Shown here: piece after piece, positions 24,745 through 33,909 of the stretch
Position numbering within the stretch: the first letter of the stretch is position 1
Layout of the letters: each line of letters opens with the position of its first letter
Source of the DNA: Flavobacterium collinsii
GTDB taxonomy: Bacteria > Bacteroidota > Bacteroidia > Flavobacteriales > Flavobacteriaceae
DNA: 64,000 nucleotides
Direction: 5' to 3'
Assembly: GCF_902804485.1 (NCBI RefSeq)
Contig: NZ_CADCST010000072.1
Span: forward strand, 87,425-151,424
The notes under the pieces: model-generated
The model's database searches: none
What the model was told of the DNA's origin: nothing
Seen by the model: only the letters and a program-made list of their open reading frames with translations
Position numbers and translations under genes: made by a program

Positions 24745-25839
24745 TTATGCTAAACTTGGTTTCATACCAAGATCTTTTAGATGTTTGTAATGCGCTAGTA
24801 CAGCTCCTCTCATGGTTTTGAATTCATGATAAGGCAAATTGCATTCGATGGCAGTTTGTTTTACGATTTCAGCAATTTTTCCGTAGTGGATGTGGCTGAT
24901 GTTTGGAAAAATGTGGTGTTCAATTTGATGGTTTAATCCTCCTGTGAACCAGTTAATCACTTTGTTTTTTGGAGCGAAATTAGCAGTGGTATACAATTGG
25001 TGAATTGCCCAGGTGTTTTCCATTTCACCTTCTTCATTCGGAACCGGGTTTGAAGTTTCTTCAACTACGTGTGCCAACTGAAAAACGATACTTAAAATTA
25101 GTCCGGCAGTATAATGCATCACGAAAAATCCGATCACTACTTTCCACCATATTACACCTAAAATCATTGGTAAAGCCATCCAGATTAAAACATAGATGAT
25201 TTTTGTGATTACCAGAACAGTCCATAATTTGGTTGGACTTTGTGGTGCTCCGTAGGATAGTTTTCTTTTGAGGTAATTTTTCATTTGCTTGAAATCGGTT
25301 GTTAGGGCCCAATTAAAAGTCAAAAGTCCGTATAAGAAAAAAGAATAGTAATGTTGGAATTTGTGAAAACGGTGCCATTCTGCATTTTGTGTAAAACGAA
25401 TGATTCTTCCGGCATCAAGATCTTCATCATGACCGTGAATATTGGTATAAGTATGGTGCAATACGTTATGCTGTACCTGCCAGTTGTGCACATTTCCTGC
25501 TAAAATATAAATACTTCCCCCCATGATTTTGTTGATCCATGATTTAGAAGAGTAGGAGCCGTGATTTCCATCGTGCATCACATTCATTCCAATTCCGGCC
25601 ATTCCAACTCCCATCAGGATGTTTAGCAGCAATTGCGCCCAGAAAGGCATGTTAAGTGTTAGAATTAAAAAGTACGGTGTTAGAAAAACGGCAAAAAGAA
25701 TAACAGCTTTTAAATGCAGCTTCCAGTTACCTGTTTTCTGAATATTGTTCTCTTTGAAGTAATTGTTTACTCGTGAGTTAAGTGTTCTGAAGAACTTCAG
25801 ATTGTCTTGCTTAGCAAATGTAGGCGCGGTGTTATTCAT
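24745..25839 (-). CDS. Membrane fatty acid desaturase
   Basis: A 364-residue integral membrane di-iron enzyme that introduces a double bond into acyl-CoA or acyl-lipid chains. The three His boxes are HDGNHGSY, HNVLHHTYTN and QIEHHIFPNISH; the Gln in the third box places it with front-end (delta-6-like) or linoleoyl-CoA-type desaturases. There is no N-terminal cytochrome b5 domain, so an outside electron donor is needed. Hydrophobic stretches lie between the boxes. It shares a divergent promoter region with rsmG. Confidence 0.92.
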   Translation of the reverse strand: MNNTAPTFAKQDNLKFFRTLNSRVNNYFKENNIQKTGNWKLHLKAVILFAVFLTPYFLILTLNMPFWAQLLLNILMGVGMAGIGMNVMHDGNHGSYSSKSWINKIMGGSIYILAGNVHNWQVQHNVLHHTYTNIHGHDEDLDAGRIIRFTQNAEWHRFHKFQHYYSFFLYGLLTFNWALTTDFKQMKNYLKRKLSYGAPQSPTKLWTVLVITKIIYVLIWMALPMILGVIWWKVVIGFFVMHYTAGLILSIVFQLAHVVEETSNPVPNEEGEMENTWAIHQLYTTANFAPKNKVINWFTGGLNHQIEHHIFPNISHIHYGKIAEIVKQTAIECNLPYHEFKTMRGAVLAHYKHLKDLGMKPSLA

Positions 25840-25858
25840 AATTATTTTAAATAGGTTT

Positions 25859-25866
25859 CAAAGGTA
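25859..25866 (-). promoter_or_regulatory. -7 box of the desaturase gene
   Basis: TACCTTTG on the minus strand, 19 nt upstream of the desaturase ATG. Confidence 0.5.
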
Positions 25867-25922
25867 ATTATTATAAATTTTCAATTTGCAAAATTGAGTT
25901 AAATATTTCAATCGTAAAGTAG

Positions 25923-25930
25923 TACTTTTG
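25923..25930 (+). promoter_or_regulatory. -7 box of rsmG
   Basis: TACTTTTG at 25923-25930, 16 nt before the ATG. No well-spaced TTG is visible upstream. Confidence 0.55.
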
Positions 25931-25946
25931 TTAAAAAATTAGAGCA

Positions 25947-26576
25947 ATGGATGAGATATTGAAATATTTTCCGGATTTGACCGATCTTCAAATCGAACAA
26001 TTTCAAAAATTAGACTTTTTATACCACGACTGGAATGAAAAAATCAATGTGATTTCAAGAAAAGATATTGATGCCTTATATACAAAACACATTTTGCATT
26101 CGCTTGGAATTGCAAAAATCATGAAGTTTGAACCGGGAGCAACTGTCCTGGATGTTGGTACCGGAGGAGGATTTCCGGGGATCCCATTGGCGATTCTTTT
26201 TCCTGAAACGCGTTTTTATCTGATCGATGTTATAGCAAAAAAAATTAAGGTGGTTCAAGGGGTTGTGGATGCATTAGAGTTAAAAAATGTAAAGGCAGAA
26301 CAAAAACGTGCTGAGCTGGTAAAGGGCGATTTTGATTTTATTGTAAGCCGTGCCGTAACTAATATGCCTGATTTTGTTTCATGGATAAAAGACAAAATAA
26401 AAAAACAGCATAAGCATACTTTAAAAAATGGAATTCTGTATTTAAAAGGAGGAGACTTAACAGAAGAATTGTCCGCTTTCCCTAAAGCCACATTATACGA
26501 TTTGTCAACTATTTTTGAAGACGAATTTTTCGAAACCAAAAAAGTAGTACACCTGCCTTTGAAGTTTACCGTTTAA
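25947..26576 (+). CDS. rsmG: 16S rRNA (guanine-N7) methyltransferase
   Basis: A 209-residue SAM-dependent methyltransferase that modifies G527 of 16S rRNA (E. coli numbering). The N-terminal helices (FYHDWNEKINVISRKDIDALYTKHILHSLG) and the SAM loop VLDVGTGGGFPGIPLAI are diagnostic, followed by FYLIDVIAKKIKVV and the SRAVTNMPDFVSWI segment. Length is normal. Loss of rsmG gives low-level streptomycin resistance in other bacteria. It is monocistronic. Confidence 0.96.
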   Translation: MDEILKYFPDLTDLQIEQFQKLDFLYHDWNEKINVISRKDIDALYTKHILHSLGIAKIMKFEPGATVLDVGTGGGFPGIPLAILFPETRFYLIDVIAKKIKVVQGVVDALELKNVKAEQKRAELVKGDFDFIVSRAVTNMPDFVSWIKDKIKKQHKHTLKNGILYLKGGDLTEELSAFPKATLYDLSTIFEDEFFETKKVVHLPLKFTV

Positions 26577-26590
26577 TCGCTGAAGAGAAT

Positions 26591-26635
26591 AACCCAATAA
26601 TAATTACTTATTTAAGTAACATTATTGGGTTTTGT
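26591..26635. terminator. Bidirectional terminator after rsmG
   Basis: AACCCAATAAT (26591-26601) pairs with ATTATTGGGTT (26621-26631), and an inner TTACTT/AAGTAA stem extends it; T-rich on the plus strand. Confidence 0.8.
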
Positions 26636-26642
26636 ACTAGAA

Positions 26643-27374
26643 TCAGGAAACTTTTCTGGATAAATGCAAAAATTGATTTGCTTTATGGTCTAAGTTTTGA
26701 ATGTATTTATGAGCTGCTTTTTCTGATGCTGTAATCGTATACTGAAACTTGGGATTAAAGAAAAAATCGCGGCAAATTAAAGGTTCGCTACATGAATCGT
26801 AAACTTTCTCATCTGTCTCGTCCAGGTTTTCATCTCTGTAAACACTAGGATACAAGTGGTTTAATTGTATTAAGGTCGTATTGAACCATTTGTCAAAAAC
26901 TTTTCTCTTAGGTGTTACATGTCGGGCAAGTAACACAAGTCCTAAAACTTCATTTTGTAAAAAGTAAGATCCTTTTCTATATCTTACATCAATCATTCTC
27001 ACCGTCATATGAGCGACCCATAACGGGCCATCGATGGCTCCTGAAGCTGGGATGTCAAAATTAGTATCAAATAATAAAGGGGTTGTTAATTCCGGATCTT
27101 TAATCGAACACCAAAGCGCTTCAATTCTTTTTTCTGTATCGTTGATACTCGTCTTTTGTCCGATAAAGCGCCAGTATATCCATTCCAGTAATGCAGCAGT
27201 AAGTCCCACTGTCGCCTTATGATTAATGTTTGACAATATGTTTTCGAGATCTTCATTTCCTTCTAACGGATCTAAGAATTTTTCCATCTTCTTTTTACTC
27301 CAGGTAAAGTCAATCGGGTGTCCGATGTGTTTTGAATTTAAGATAATCTGCGGGGCATTTTTTAAGCTTTTCAT
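26643..27374 (-). CDS. Hypothetical protein
   Basis: A 243-residue soluble protein that I do not recognise. It has no signal peptide or membrane helix. Aromatic-rich helices (GLTAALLEWIYWRFIG, GAIDGPLWVAHMTVRMIDVRY, ENEVLGLVLLARHVTPKRKVFDKWF) suggest an all-helical fold. The sequence is intact and starts at an ATG, and a TAAATTTG box (27496-27503, minus strand) could drive it with a leader of about 115 nt. It converges on rsmG and is divergent from the two-component genes. Confidence 0.65.
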   Translation of the reverse strand: MKSLKNAPQIILNSKHIGHPIDFTWSKKKMEKFLDPLEGNEDLENILSNINHKATVGLTAALLEWIYWRFIGQKTSINDTEKRIEALWCSIKDPELTTPLLFDTNFDIPASGAIDGPLWVAHMTVRMIDVRYRKGSYFLQNEVLGLVLLARHVTPKRKVFDKWFNTTLIQLNHLYPSVYRDENLDETDEKVYDSCSEPLICRDFFFNPKFQYTITASEKAAHKYIQNLDHKANQFLHLSRKVS

Positions 27375-27851
27375 AAGTCAATTTGAATTTGTTAGTTGAT
27401 TTCTTTTTTTGCTTTAGGTCTTATTAGTAATTGGTTATGAAGTTTATTTCTATTTTTTTAGTTAAGATTTCTAGTACTATTTTTTAACAATATGGCAAAT
27501 TTATGTTGAGTTTTTCTTTTTTAATGTCAAAGGAGGACATATAAATAACACGATAAGACAAAAGCTTAATTTATAATTGTTCTAAATAATATTGAAAGAA
27601 AAAACGTGTTTATTTCGCTATTTAATGTATTTTGTGTAGGTAAATACTTTTAAAATAAAACATTTCTAATTTTGCCTAAATAAAAAAAGTCGAAGCTCTT
27701 TTAAGATTCGACTTTTTTATGTGCTTTGGGGTATGATTTCTTATCGAACTTCATTCGTCCCCAGTTATCTTTCGCTTATGTACTTTTATTTGCTCAGTCT
27801 CTGTTAGAGGGATATCTTTACTACAGCATAATAACTTTTGGCTTGAGAATA
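27375..27851. other. Intergenic region with an isolated terminator-like hairpin
   Basis: No convincing gene is seen. The hairpin AAAAAAGTCGAA (27683-27694)/TTCGACTTTTTT (27707-27718) has an A tract before it and a T tract after it, like a bidirectional terminator, although the flanking genes are divergent. A TAATTTTG box (27667-27674) precedes it on the plus strand, and TAAATTTG (27496-27503) faces the other way. Confidence 0.5.
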
Positions 27852-28907
27852 ATGACAAAATTACCAACATATTGGAAAATTCAGCTCACAGGATGGATGG
27901 CAACTTCTTTGTATTGGGGAGTTTCAGCCTATTTTGGAAGTACTTTTATGTGGACGATTGGCATAGCCGATTTTGTATTAGATGTTTGTATCGGTATCTT
28001 ATTGACACATCTTTATAGAAACTTTGCTTTAAAAAAGGGTTGGAATAAGTTAAGCCTGAAACAACTGATTCCAAAAATGGTACTAAGTGTTTTGGTGCTT
28101 TCTTTATTGTATATGTTTTTGATTGTGGGAAAACTTTATCTGGTACGATTGTTTGTTCTAAAAGGTACTTCGATTTCGTTTATGGCGTTTTTAAAATCAA
28201 CACAGTTGCAGGTCTTTATTACGGGGACCAGACTGATGTCTATTTGGGTGTTGGCGTATCACCTTTATCATTATTCAAGGCTTGAGATTGAAACGGTGAA
28301 AGAAAATGCACGATTGTCTGTTATCGTAAAAGAAGCACAGCTGAATAATTTGAGCGCACAGCTTAATCCACATTTCTTTTTTAATTCCTTAAATAGTATT
28401 AAGTTTTTGGTGTTAGAAAATCCGCATTCGGCAAGGCGGGCAATTGATCTTTTGTCTGATTTGCTTCGGAATTCTTTGAGTAATAACATGGGGCAATTAG
28501 TAACCTTAAACGATGAAATCAATTTAGTCAGGGATTATCTGGAATTGGAAAAGATACGATTTGAGGAGCGTTTACAAGTGAAAATCGAAGCAGACACAGC
28601 GCTGTCAGAACATTTAGTTTTGCCGTTAAGTATTCAGACCCTGGTAGAAAATGCTATAAAACACGGAATTGAAAAAAGAAAAAAAGGAGGGTTTGTTACT
28701 GTAAGAATAGAGCAGGTGAGTAATTTTATAAAAATCAACGTTCAAAACTCGGGAACGCTCAGTAAAGAAATTAAAGAATTTTCCGGAATTGGATTGAGTA
28801 ATCTGAGAGAGAGACTACTGTTGCAATACAAAGGGAAAGCTTCTTTTGAAATTAGAGAAATGCAGGACGAAACAGTTTTGACAACTATTTTACTACCATC
28901 AGGATGA
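27852..28907 (+). CDS. LytS/YehU-type sensor histidine kinase
   Basis: A 351-residue membrane kinase. Four hydrophobic segments are followed by the His_kinase (PF06580-type) domain, AQLNPHFFFNSLNSIKFLVLENP, where the His is the phosphorylation site, and by an HATPase domain with LSIQTLVENAIKHGIEKRKKGG and FSGIGLSNLRERL. I start it at ATG 27852 because MTKLPTYWKIQLTGW is the usual N-terminus of this group. The frame is open further upstream to a TTG at 27726, which would add 42 partly hydrophobic residues. It overlaps the next gene by four bases. The sensed signal is unknown. Confidence 0.88.
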   Translation: MTKLPTYWKIQLTGWMATSLYWGVSAYFGSTFMWTIGIADFVLDVCIGILLTHLYRNFALKKGWNKLSLKQLIPKMVLSVLVLSLLYMFLIVGKLYLVRLFVLKGTSISFMAFLKSTQLQVFITGTRLMSIWVLAYHLYHYSRLEIETVKENARLSVIVKEAQLNNLSAQLNPHFFFNSLNSIKFLVLENPHSARRAIDLLSDLLRNSLSNNMGQLVTLNDEINLVRDYLELEKIRFEERLQVKIEADTALSEHLVLPLSIQTLVENAIKHGIEKRKKGGFVTVRIEQVSNFIKINVQNSGTLSKEIKEFSGIGLSNLRERLLLQYKGKASFEIREMQDETVLTTILLPSG

Positions 28908-29623
28908 AAAAGATAAAAGTTATTATAGTAGACGATGAGCGTCTGTCCAGAGAAGAACTAAAAAGAGCATTAGAATTATACGAAGATTTTGTTCTAATAG
29001 GAGAGGCTGGAAATGCCGATGAAGCAAAGAGTTTGATTGAAGCAAAAATGCCTGATCTGATCTTTTTGGATATTCAGATGCCTGAGAAATCCGGTTTTGA
29101 TTTATTAGAGTCGCTTGATAATGCACCTGCGGTATTATTTACAACAGCTTATAATGAATATGCTGTGCAGGCTTTTGAAGTAAATGCCTTAGATTATCTA
29201 ATGAAACCTATCAGAGAGGAACGTTTTGCAAAAGCAATTGATAAAATAAGAAACGCTTTATCCGGAGAGTCTTCTTTAAGTGATGTTGCAGCAAAAGACC
29301 GAAAAATTTTCATCAAAGATGGAGAGAAAAGATTCTTTATTCAGTTGGATGAAATTTATTTAATTGAATCTTTGGAAAATTATACAAGACTTTTTTTTCA
29401 GGACAAAAAAGCGCTTCAAAGACGTTCCCTTCGCCAATGGGAAGAAATGCTGGATGAAAATATTTTTTTCAGAATAAACAGAACCGAAATTATAAACATT
29501 AACCACATTCAGGAATTTAACCGAACCGTTGGTGGTAGACTGGAAGTGAGGTTAAAAACGGGCGAACTATTAGAGGTTTCAAACCGTCAGGCCGTGAAAT
29601 TTAAAAACCTAAATGGGATTTAA
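28904..29623 (+). CDS. LytTR-family response regulator
   Basis: A 239-residue regulator. The receiver domain has the acidic pair D10/D11, the phosphoacceptor Asp56 (LIFLDIQMPEKSGF), Thr80 and Lys101 (MKPI). The C-terminal LytTR DNA-binding domain (KDGEKRFFIQLDEIYLIESLENYTRLFF...FFRINRTEIININHIQEF) follows after a short linker. ATGA overlap with the kinase gene shows translational coupling, so the two form one two-component system. Target genes are unknown; the S15 hydrolase 200 nt downstream is a candidate by position only. Confidence 0.95.
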   Translation: MKKIKVIIVDDERLSREELKRALELYEDFVLIGEAGNADEAKSLIEAKMPDLIFLDIQMPEKSGFDLLESLDNAPAVLFTTAYNEYAVQAFEVNALDYLMKPIREERFAKAIDKIRNALSGESSLSDVAAKDRKIFIKDGEKRFFIQLDEIYLIESLENYTRLFFQDKKALQRRSLRQWEEMLDENIFFRINRTEIININHIQEFNRTVGGRLEVRLKTGELLEVSNRQAVKFKNLNGI

Positions 29624-29823
29624 TTAAAAAAGGAATGCTCATTCTTTTTAAATCGCTATAGCAAAAGAAGAGATTATACAAAATGAAGCCGTTTTTAGAG
29701 GTGCTAAAATCAGCAGGACGCAGTGTGTTGAATTTGGAATAAAATTCCGGAAAAATAAAACCCAGATTTGATGCCACTGATTCTTTTAAAATTTAAACAA
29801 AACTATTTAAACCGAACAATTCA

Positions 29824-31566
29824 ATGAAATTAATTCTAAAATTAGTGTTTTTTATTTTTTCGATAATCAACACCTATGCGCAGCAGACAAGCGTGACAAG
29901 ATCAAAGGATCTGGAAAGTGCTTATGACATTCAGGACAGTGTAATGATTAAAACCAGAGATGGGGCTTTACTATCGGCTATGGTGGTACGCAAAAAAGGA
30001 GTTTCTGCTCCCCAGCCCGTGATTTATCAACATACCATTTATGTCAGAGAGAAAGGAAGAGATCTTGCCTCCTTAAAAACCGCAGCGGATCATAACTATG
30101 TGGGTGTGATGGCCTATTCGCGAGGGAAACGATTCAGTCCTGATACTATATCTCCGTATGAAAACGAGACGACAGACACCTATGATGTTATTGACTGGAT
30201 CAGTAAACAAAAATGGTGTAATGGAAAAGTAGGGATGTATGGCGGCAGTTACAATGGTTTTACACAATGGGCAGCCTGTAAAAAAATGCATCCGGCACTT
30301 AAAACGATCGTGCCTTATGCGGCCAGCCGACCGGGAATGGGACTACCTATGGAAAATAATGTTTTTATAAACCCCAATTACGAATGGGCGTTTTATGTAG
30401 GGAGTAATAAATACCTGGATACGGTGGCAGGAAACGACAGGCAGCGTTTTAGAAGAATGACTTTTAGATGGTGGGAGACAGGAGCTGCCTATAGAAAAAT
30501 GGACAGTATTGATGGTGTTCCTAATAAGTTTTTTCAGAGATGGCTGGCGCATCCTTCTTTTGATGCCTACTGGCAGAAAATGGCGCCGTACGGAAAAGAT
30601 TTTGCACACATCAACATCCCTGTTTTAATTTTTGATGGGTATTATAATGATTCGCAGAACTCAAGTTTGTATTTTGCAAGAGAGCTTCAAAAGTACAATC
30701 CAAAAACACCGGTTTATGTCGTGATTGGGCCATACGGTCATTTTGGTGCTCAGACCGGAGGGGAAAGTATCGTGAATGATTACAAAGTCGATTCGACAGC
30801 GATAATCAATGTGAGGAAAATAACTTATGAGTGGTTTGATTATATTCTGAAAAACGGGACAAAACCACAAATGCTGAAAGACAAAATAAACTATGAAGTA
30901 ATGGGAGCAAATGAATGGCGAAGCGCTCCTTCTTTGGATAAAATGGCTAATGGTTTTGTTAAGTTGTATTTGACGGATAATAAATCAGGTGATTTTTATG
31001 TGCTAAAGGAGAAAAAGCCAACTCAAAGTAACTATTTGTATCAGGAAGTTGATTTTGCAGACAGAAAAGCCCAAAATAATGATTACTATCCAGATCCGAT
31101 AATCAGAAAAGAGATTGAGACTAGTAATGGATTTACTTTTATTAGTGAATCTTTGAAAGAGCCAATGCTGGTTAACGGGTCATTTTTAGCCGAGATAAAA
31201 GCGAGTATCAATAAAAAAGATATGGATTTTGGTGTTACTTTATATGAGGTTATGCCAAACGGGGAATATTTTCATTTGTCTTATTTCATAGCACGGGCAA
31301 GTTATGTAAAAGATAGTACCAAAAGGAATTTATTGAAGCCGGACCAGATCGAAATCATGCCTTTTTCGAATACGCATTTGGTTAGTAAACAGTTGAGCAA
31401 AGGAAGTCGATTACTGGTTACGATCAATGTGAATAAAAATCCATATGCGCAATTGAATTATGGAACAGGAAAAGAGGTTAGTGATGAAACGATTAAAGAT
31501 GCGAAGGAGCCACTAAAAGTAAAATGGTACACGGATAGTTTTGTACAGATCCCAATCTGGAAATAA
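29824..31566 (+). CDS. CocE/NonD-type hydrolase (X-Pro dipeptidyl-peptidase S15 family)
   Basis: A 580-residue exported alpha/beta hydrolase. The signal peptide ends near TYAQQ. The nucleophile Ser142 is in KVGMYGGSYNGFTQW, the acid is probably in VLIFDGYYNDSQN, and the His is in IGPYGHFGAQ. The C-terminal part is the jelly-roll domain (VNGSFLAEIKASINKKDMDFGVTLYEV) of the S15/CocE family. Substrates are likely peptides or esters in the periplasm. The 200-nt gap before it holds only a possible 19-codon frame (29683-29742) without support. Confidence 0.92.
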   Translation: MKLILKLVFFIFSIINTYAQQTSVTRSKDLESAYDIQDSVMIKTRDGALLSAMVVRKKGVSAPQPVIYQHTIYVREKGRDLASLKTAADHNYVGVMAYSRGKRFSPDTISPYENETTDTYDVIDWISKQKWCNGKVGMYGGSYNGFTQWAACKKMHPALKTIVPYAASRPGMGLPMENNVFINPNYEWAFYVGSNKYLDTVAGNDRQRFRRMTFRWWETGAAYRKMDSIDGVPNKFFQRWLAHPSFDAYWQKMAPYGKDFAHINIPVLIFDGYYNDSQNSSLYFARELQKYNPKTPVYVVIGPYGHFGAQTGGESIVNDYKVDSTAIINVRKITYEWFDYILKNGTKPQMLKDKINYEVMGANEWRSAPSLDKMANGFVKLYLTDNKSGDFYVLKEKKPTQSNYLYQEVDFADRKAQNNDYYPDPIIRKEIETSNGFTFISESLKEPMLVNGSFLAEIKASINKKDMDFGVTLYEVMPNGEYFHLSYFIARASYVKDSTKRNLLKPDQIEIMPFSNTHLVSKQLSKGSRLLVTINVNKNPYAQLNYGTGKEVSDETIKDAKEPLKVKWYTDSFVQIPIWK

Positions 31567-31582
31567 AAAATCCCGTAAAAAC

Positions 31583-31617
31583 AAAAGCCGAATCTTAATG
31601 AAAAGATTCGGCTTTTT
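31583..31617. terminator. Bidirectional terminator after the S15 hydrolase
   Basis: Perfect 14-bp stem AAAAGCCGAATCTT (31583-31596) with 31603-31616, then T tract. It faces the convergent pruA gene. Confidence 0.9.
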
Positions 31618-31663
31618 TATGAGGACAAAGTTTCTAACTTGAAACTTTGAAATTTGAAACAAA

Positions 31664-33289
31664 TTAACCTAAGAAAGGGTATCTGTAATCTTCTGGAGTT
31701 ACAAAAGTTTCTTTGATCGTTCTTGGAGAAGCCCAACGCAATAAGTTTAATGCAGAACCTGCTTTATCGTTAGTTCCTGAAGCTCTTGCTCCACCAAAAG
31801 GCTGCATTCCTACAACTGCTCCTGTTGGTTTGTCGTTGATGTAGAAGTTACCCGCAGCATTTTGCAATTTCACAGTAGCTACTTCAATAGCATAACGATC
31901 CTGGCTAAATACAGCTCCTGTTAAAGCATACTCAGAAGTAGTATCTACTAATTCTAAAGTTTCTTCCCATTTAGCATCTTCGTAAACATAAATAGTAATT
32001 ACTGGTCCGAATAATTCAGTTTCCATTGTAGTGTATTTTGGGTTTGTAGTTACAATAACGGTTGGTTCAATAAAGTACCCAACTGACTTATCGTAATTTC
32101 CTCCAACGATGATTTCGGCATCAGCGTCTTTTTTAGCCTGGTCAATATAACTTGCTAATTTATCAAAAGAACCTTCGTGAATAACAGCTGTAATGAAGTT
32201 TCCGAAATCTTCAGGAGAACCTATTTTAAAAGATTTCACATCAGCGATTAATTGCTCTTTTACAGCCGGCCATAAACTTTGTGGAATATAAGCTCTTGAA
32301 GCTGCAGAACATTTTTGTCCTTGAAATTCAAATGCACCGCGAACAATTCCTGTAGTCACTTGTTTTACGTTAGCGCTTGGGTGTGCAATGATAAAATCTT
32401 TACCACCAGTTTCTCCAACGATTCTTGGGTATGTTTTGTAGTGGTGAATGTTAGCACCAATTTTAGCCCAGATATCTTTAAATACATGAGTTGATCCTGT
32501 AAAGTGAACTCCTGCGAAATCGCGGCTTGCCAATACAGTATCAGTAATCATTAAAGCATCACCAAAAACGACATTGATAACTCCATCAGGAACACCAGCT
32601 TCTTTGAAAATATCGATGATAATTTTTGCAGAGAAAACCTGACTGTCACTTGGTTTCCAAACCACAACGTTACCCATCATAGCAGCACTTGCAGGAAGAT
32701 TTGCAGCAATAGCAGTAAAGTTGAAAGGAGTAATTGCATAAACAAAACCTTCAAGAGGTCTGTATTCTAAACGATTCCAGGTTGTAGAATCTGATTTTGG
32801 CTGATCTCCGTAAATCTGAGTCATGAATTCTACGTTGTAACGTAAAAAGTCAATTAACTCACAAGCAGCGTCAATTTCTGCCTGGTGAATATTTTTAGAC
32901 TGACCAATCATTGTTGCAGCATTAATGCGGGCTCTGTAAGGTCCTGCAATAAGTTCAGCAGCTTTTAAGAAAATAGCAGCACGCTGTTCCCATGCCATAT
33001 TTGCCCATGCTTTTCTTGATTCAAGAGCGTTGGCAATTGCTTTTTCGATATGTTGTTTTTCAGCTAAGTGATACGTTCCTACGATATGTTTATGATCGTG
33101 AGGAGCTGAAATTGTTCTTGTATTTCCAGTTCTGATTTCTTCGCTTCCTATGTATAACGGAACGTCGATTTTGGAGTTCCACAAAGTAGTGTAAGCTGCC
33201 TGTACTGCTGCTTTTTCTGGTGAATTAGGTGCGTATCCTTTTACCGGTTCGTTTACCGCTTTTGGTACGTGAAAGAATCCTTTTAGCAT
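31664..33289 (-). CDS. pruA: 1-pyrroline-5-carboxylate dehydrogenase
   Basis: A 541-residue aldehyde dehydrogenase that oxidises glutamate semialdehyde to glutamate in proline breakdown. Motifs are ITPFNFTAIAANLPASAAMMGN with the NAD site, VWKPSDSQ, IVGETGGKDFIIAHPSA with the general-base Glu, and FEFQGQKCSAASRAYIP with the catalytic Cys. The C-terminal GGARASGTNDKAGSALNLLRW is typical of the standalone P5C dehydrogenase. The start MLKGFFHVPKAVNEP is used; nine upstream residues in the open frame are not conserved. No putA-like partner is nearby. Confidence 0.96.
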   Translation of the reverse strand: MLKGFFHVPKAVNEPVKGYAPNSPEKAAVQAAYTTLWNSKIDVPLYIGSEEIRTGNTRTISAPHDHKHIVGTYHLAEKQHIEKAIANALESRKAWANMAWEQRAAIFLKAAELIAGPYRARINAATMIGQSKNIHQAEIDAACELIDFLRYNVEFMTQIYGDQPKSDSTTWNRLEYRPLEGFVYAITPFNFTAIAANLPASAAMMGNVVVWKPSDSQVFSAKIIIDIFKEAGVPDGVINVVFGDALMITDTVLASRDFAGVHFTGSTHVFKDIWAKIGANIHHYKTYPRIVGETGGKDFIIAHPSANVKQVTTGIVRGAFEFQGQKCSAASRAYIPQSLWPAVKEQLIADVKSFKIGSPEDFGNFITAVIHEGSFDKLASYIDQAKKDADAEIIVGGNYDKSVGYFIEPTVIVTTNPKYTTMETELFGPVITIYVYEDAKWEETLELVDTTSEYALTGAVFSQDRYAIEVATVKLQNAAGNFYINDKPTGAVVGMQPFGGARASGTNDKAGSALNLLRWASPRTIKETFVTPEDYRYPFLG

Positions 33290-33362
33290 GTTATTTAAAA
33301 TTAGATAATTAGACAATTTAAGGGTTAGACGATTTGATTGTTACGAATAATCTAACGTTGCA

Positions 33363-33370
33363 CAAAAGTA
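33363..33370 (-). promoter_or_regulatory. -7 box of pruA
   Basis: TACTTTTG on the minus strand, 73 nt upstream of the start. Confidence 0.5.
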
Positions 33371-33443
33371 CAAAGGATAAATTAATAATTTGACAAATTT
33401 ATGATTAAGATAACGATAAAAAAGGCAGTTTTTAAACCAATAT

Positions 33444-33830
33444 TTAGTTTAAAGCAAAAGGAGCACACATTCTGAAAGTAGGAACAATTACTTTAAATGT
33501 TTTTGTAGAGGTAAAGTTGATCATGTTAAAATGACCTTTCATGGCACCATAAGGAGACGATAATAAACAGCCTGAACTATAGGTGTGATTTTCTCCCGGT
33601 TTTAAAACTGGTTTTTTTCCAATTACGCCTTCTCCATCAACAACTTCAAGGTCGTTTAAAGAGTCAAAAATTTCCCAGTGACGAGAAGTCAACTGAACGG
33701 AATCTTTGCTGTGATTTTCGATTGTAACGACATAGCTAAAAGCAAAGTGAATCTTGTAGTTCTTGAAGTAAGTACCTTCAAAACTAGTCAAAACAGATAT
33801 TTTTATGCCTCTTGTTATCTGAGAAACCAT
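33444..33830 (-). CDS. apaG: ApaG family protein
   Basis: A 128-residue single-domain protein with an immunoglobulin-like fold. The family pattern VVTIENHSKDSVQLTSRHWEIFDSLNDLEVVDGEGVIGKKPVLKPGENHTYSSGCLLSSPYGAMKGHF is plain, with the typical GEGVxGxxPxLxPGExxxYxSG core. E. coli ApaG affects cobalt and magnesium sensitivity, but its biochemical role is unclear. It lies 79 nt upstream of the T9SS plug gene in reverse order, that is, downstream of it on the same strand. Confidence 0.93.
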   Translation of the reverse strand: MVSQITRGIKISVLTSFEGTYFKNYKIHFAFSYVVTIENHSKDSVQLTSRHWEIFDSLNDLEVVDGEGVIGKKPVLKPGENHTYSSGCLLSSPYGAMKGHFNMINFTSTKTFKVIVPTFRMCAPFALN

Positions 33831-33909
33831 ACTAAAGTAGTATATGTGTGTGCGTTATAGTTGCAAAGCTACGAAAAAAAATCTTTCCGCCTAAATCCTT
33901 AACAATGTT

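Noticed and set aside
29683..29742. 19-codon ATG-started frame between the LytTR and S15 genes
   Set aside because: Too short to separate from chance without conservation data; left out as a gene.
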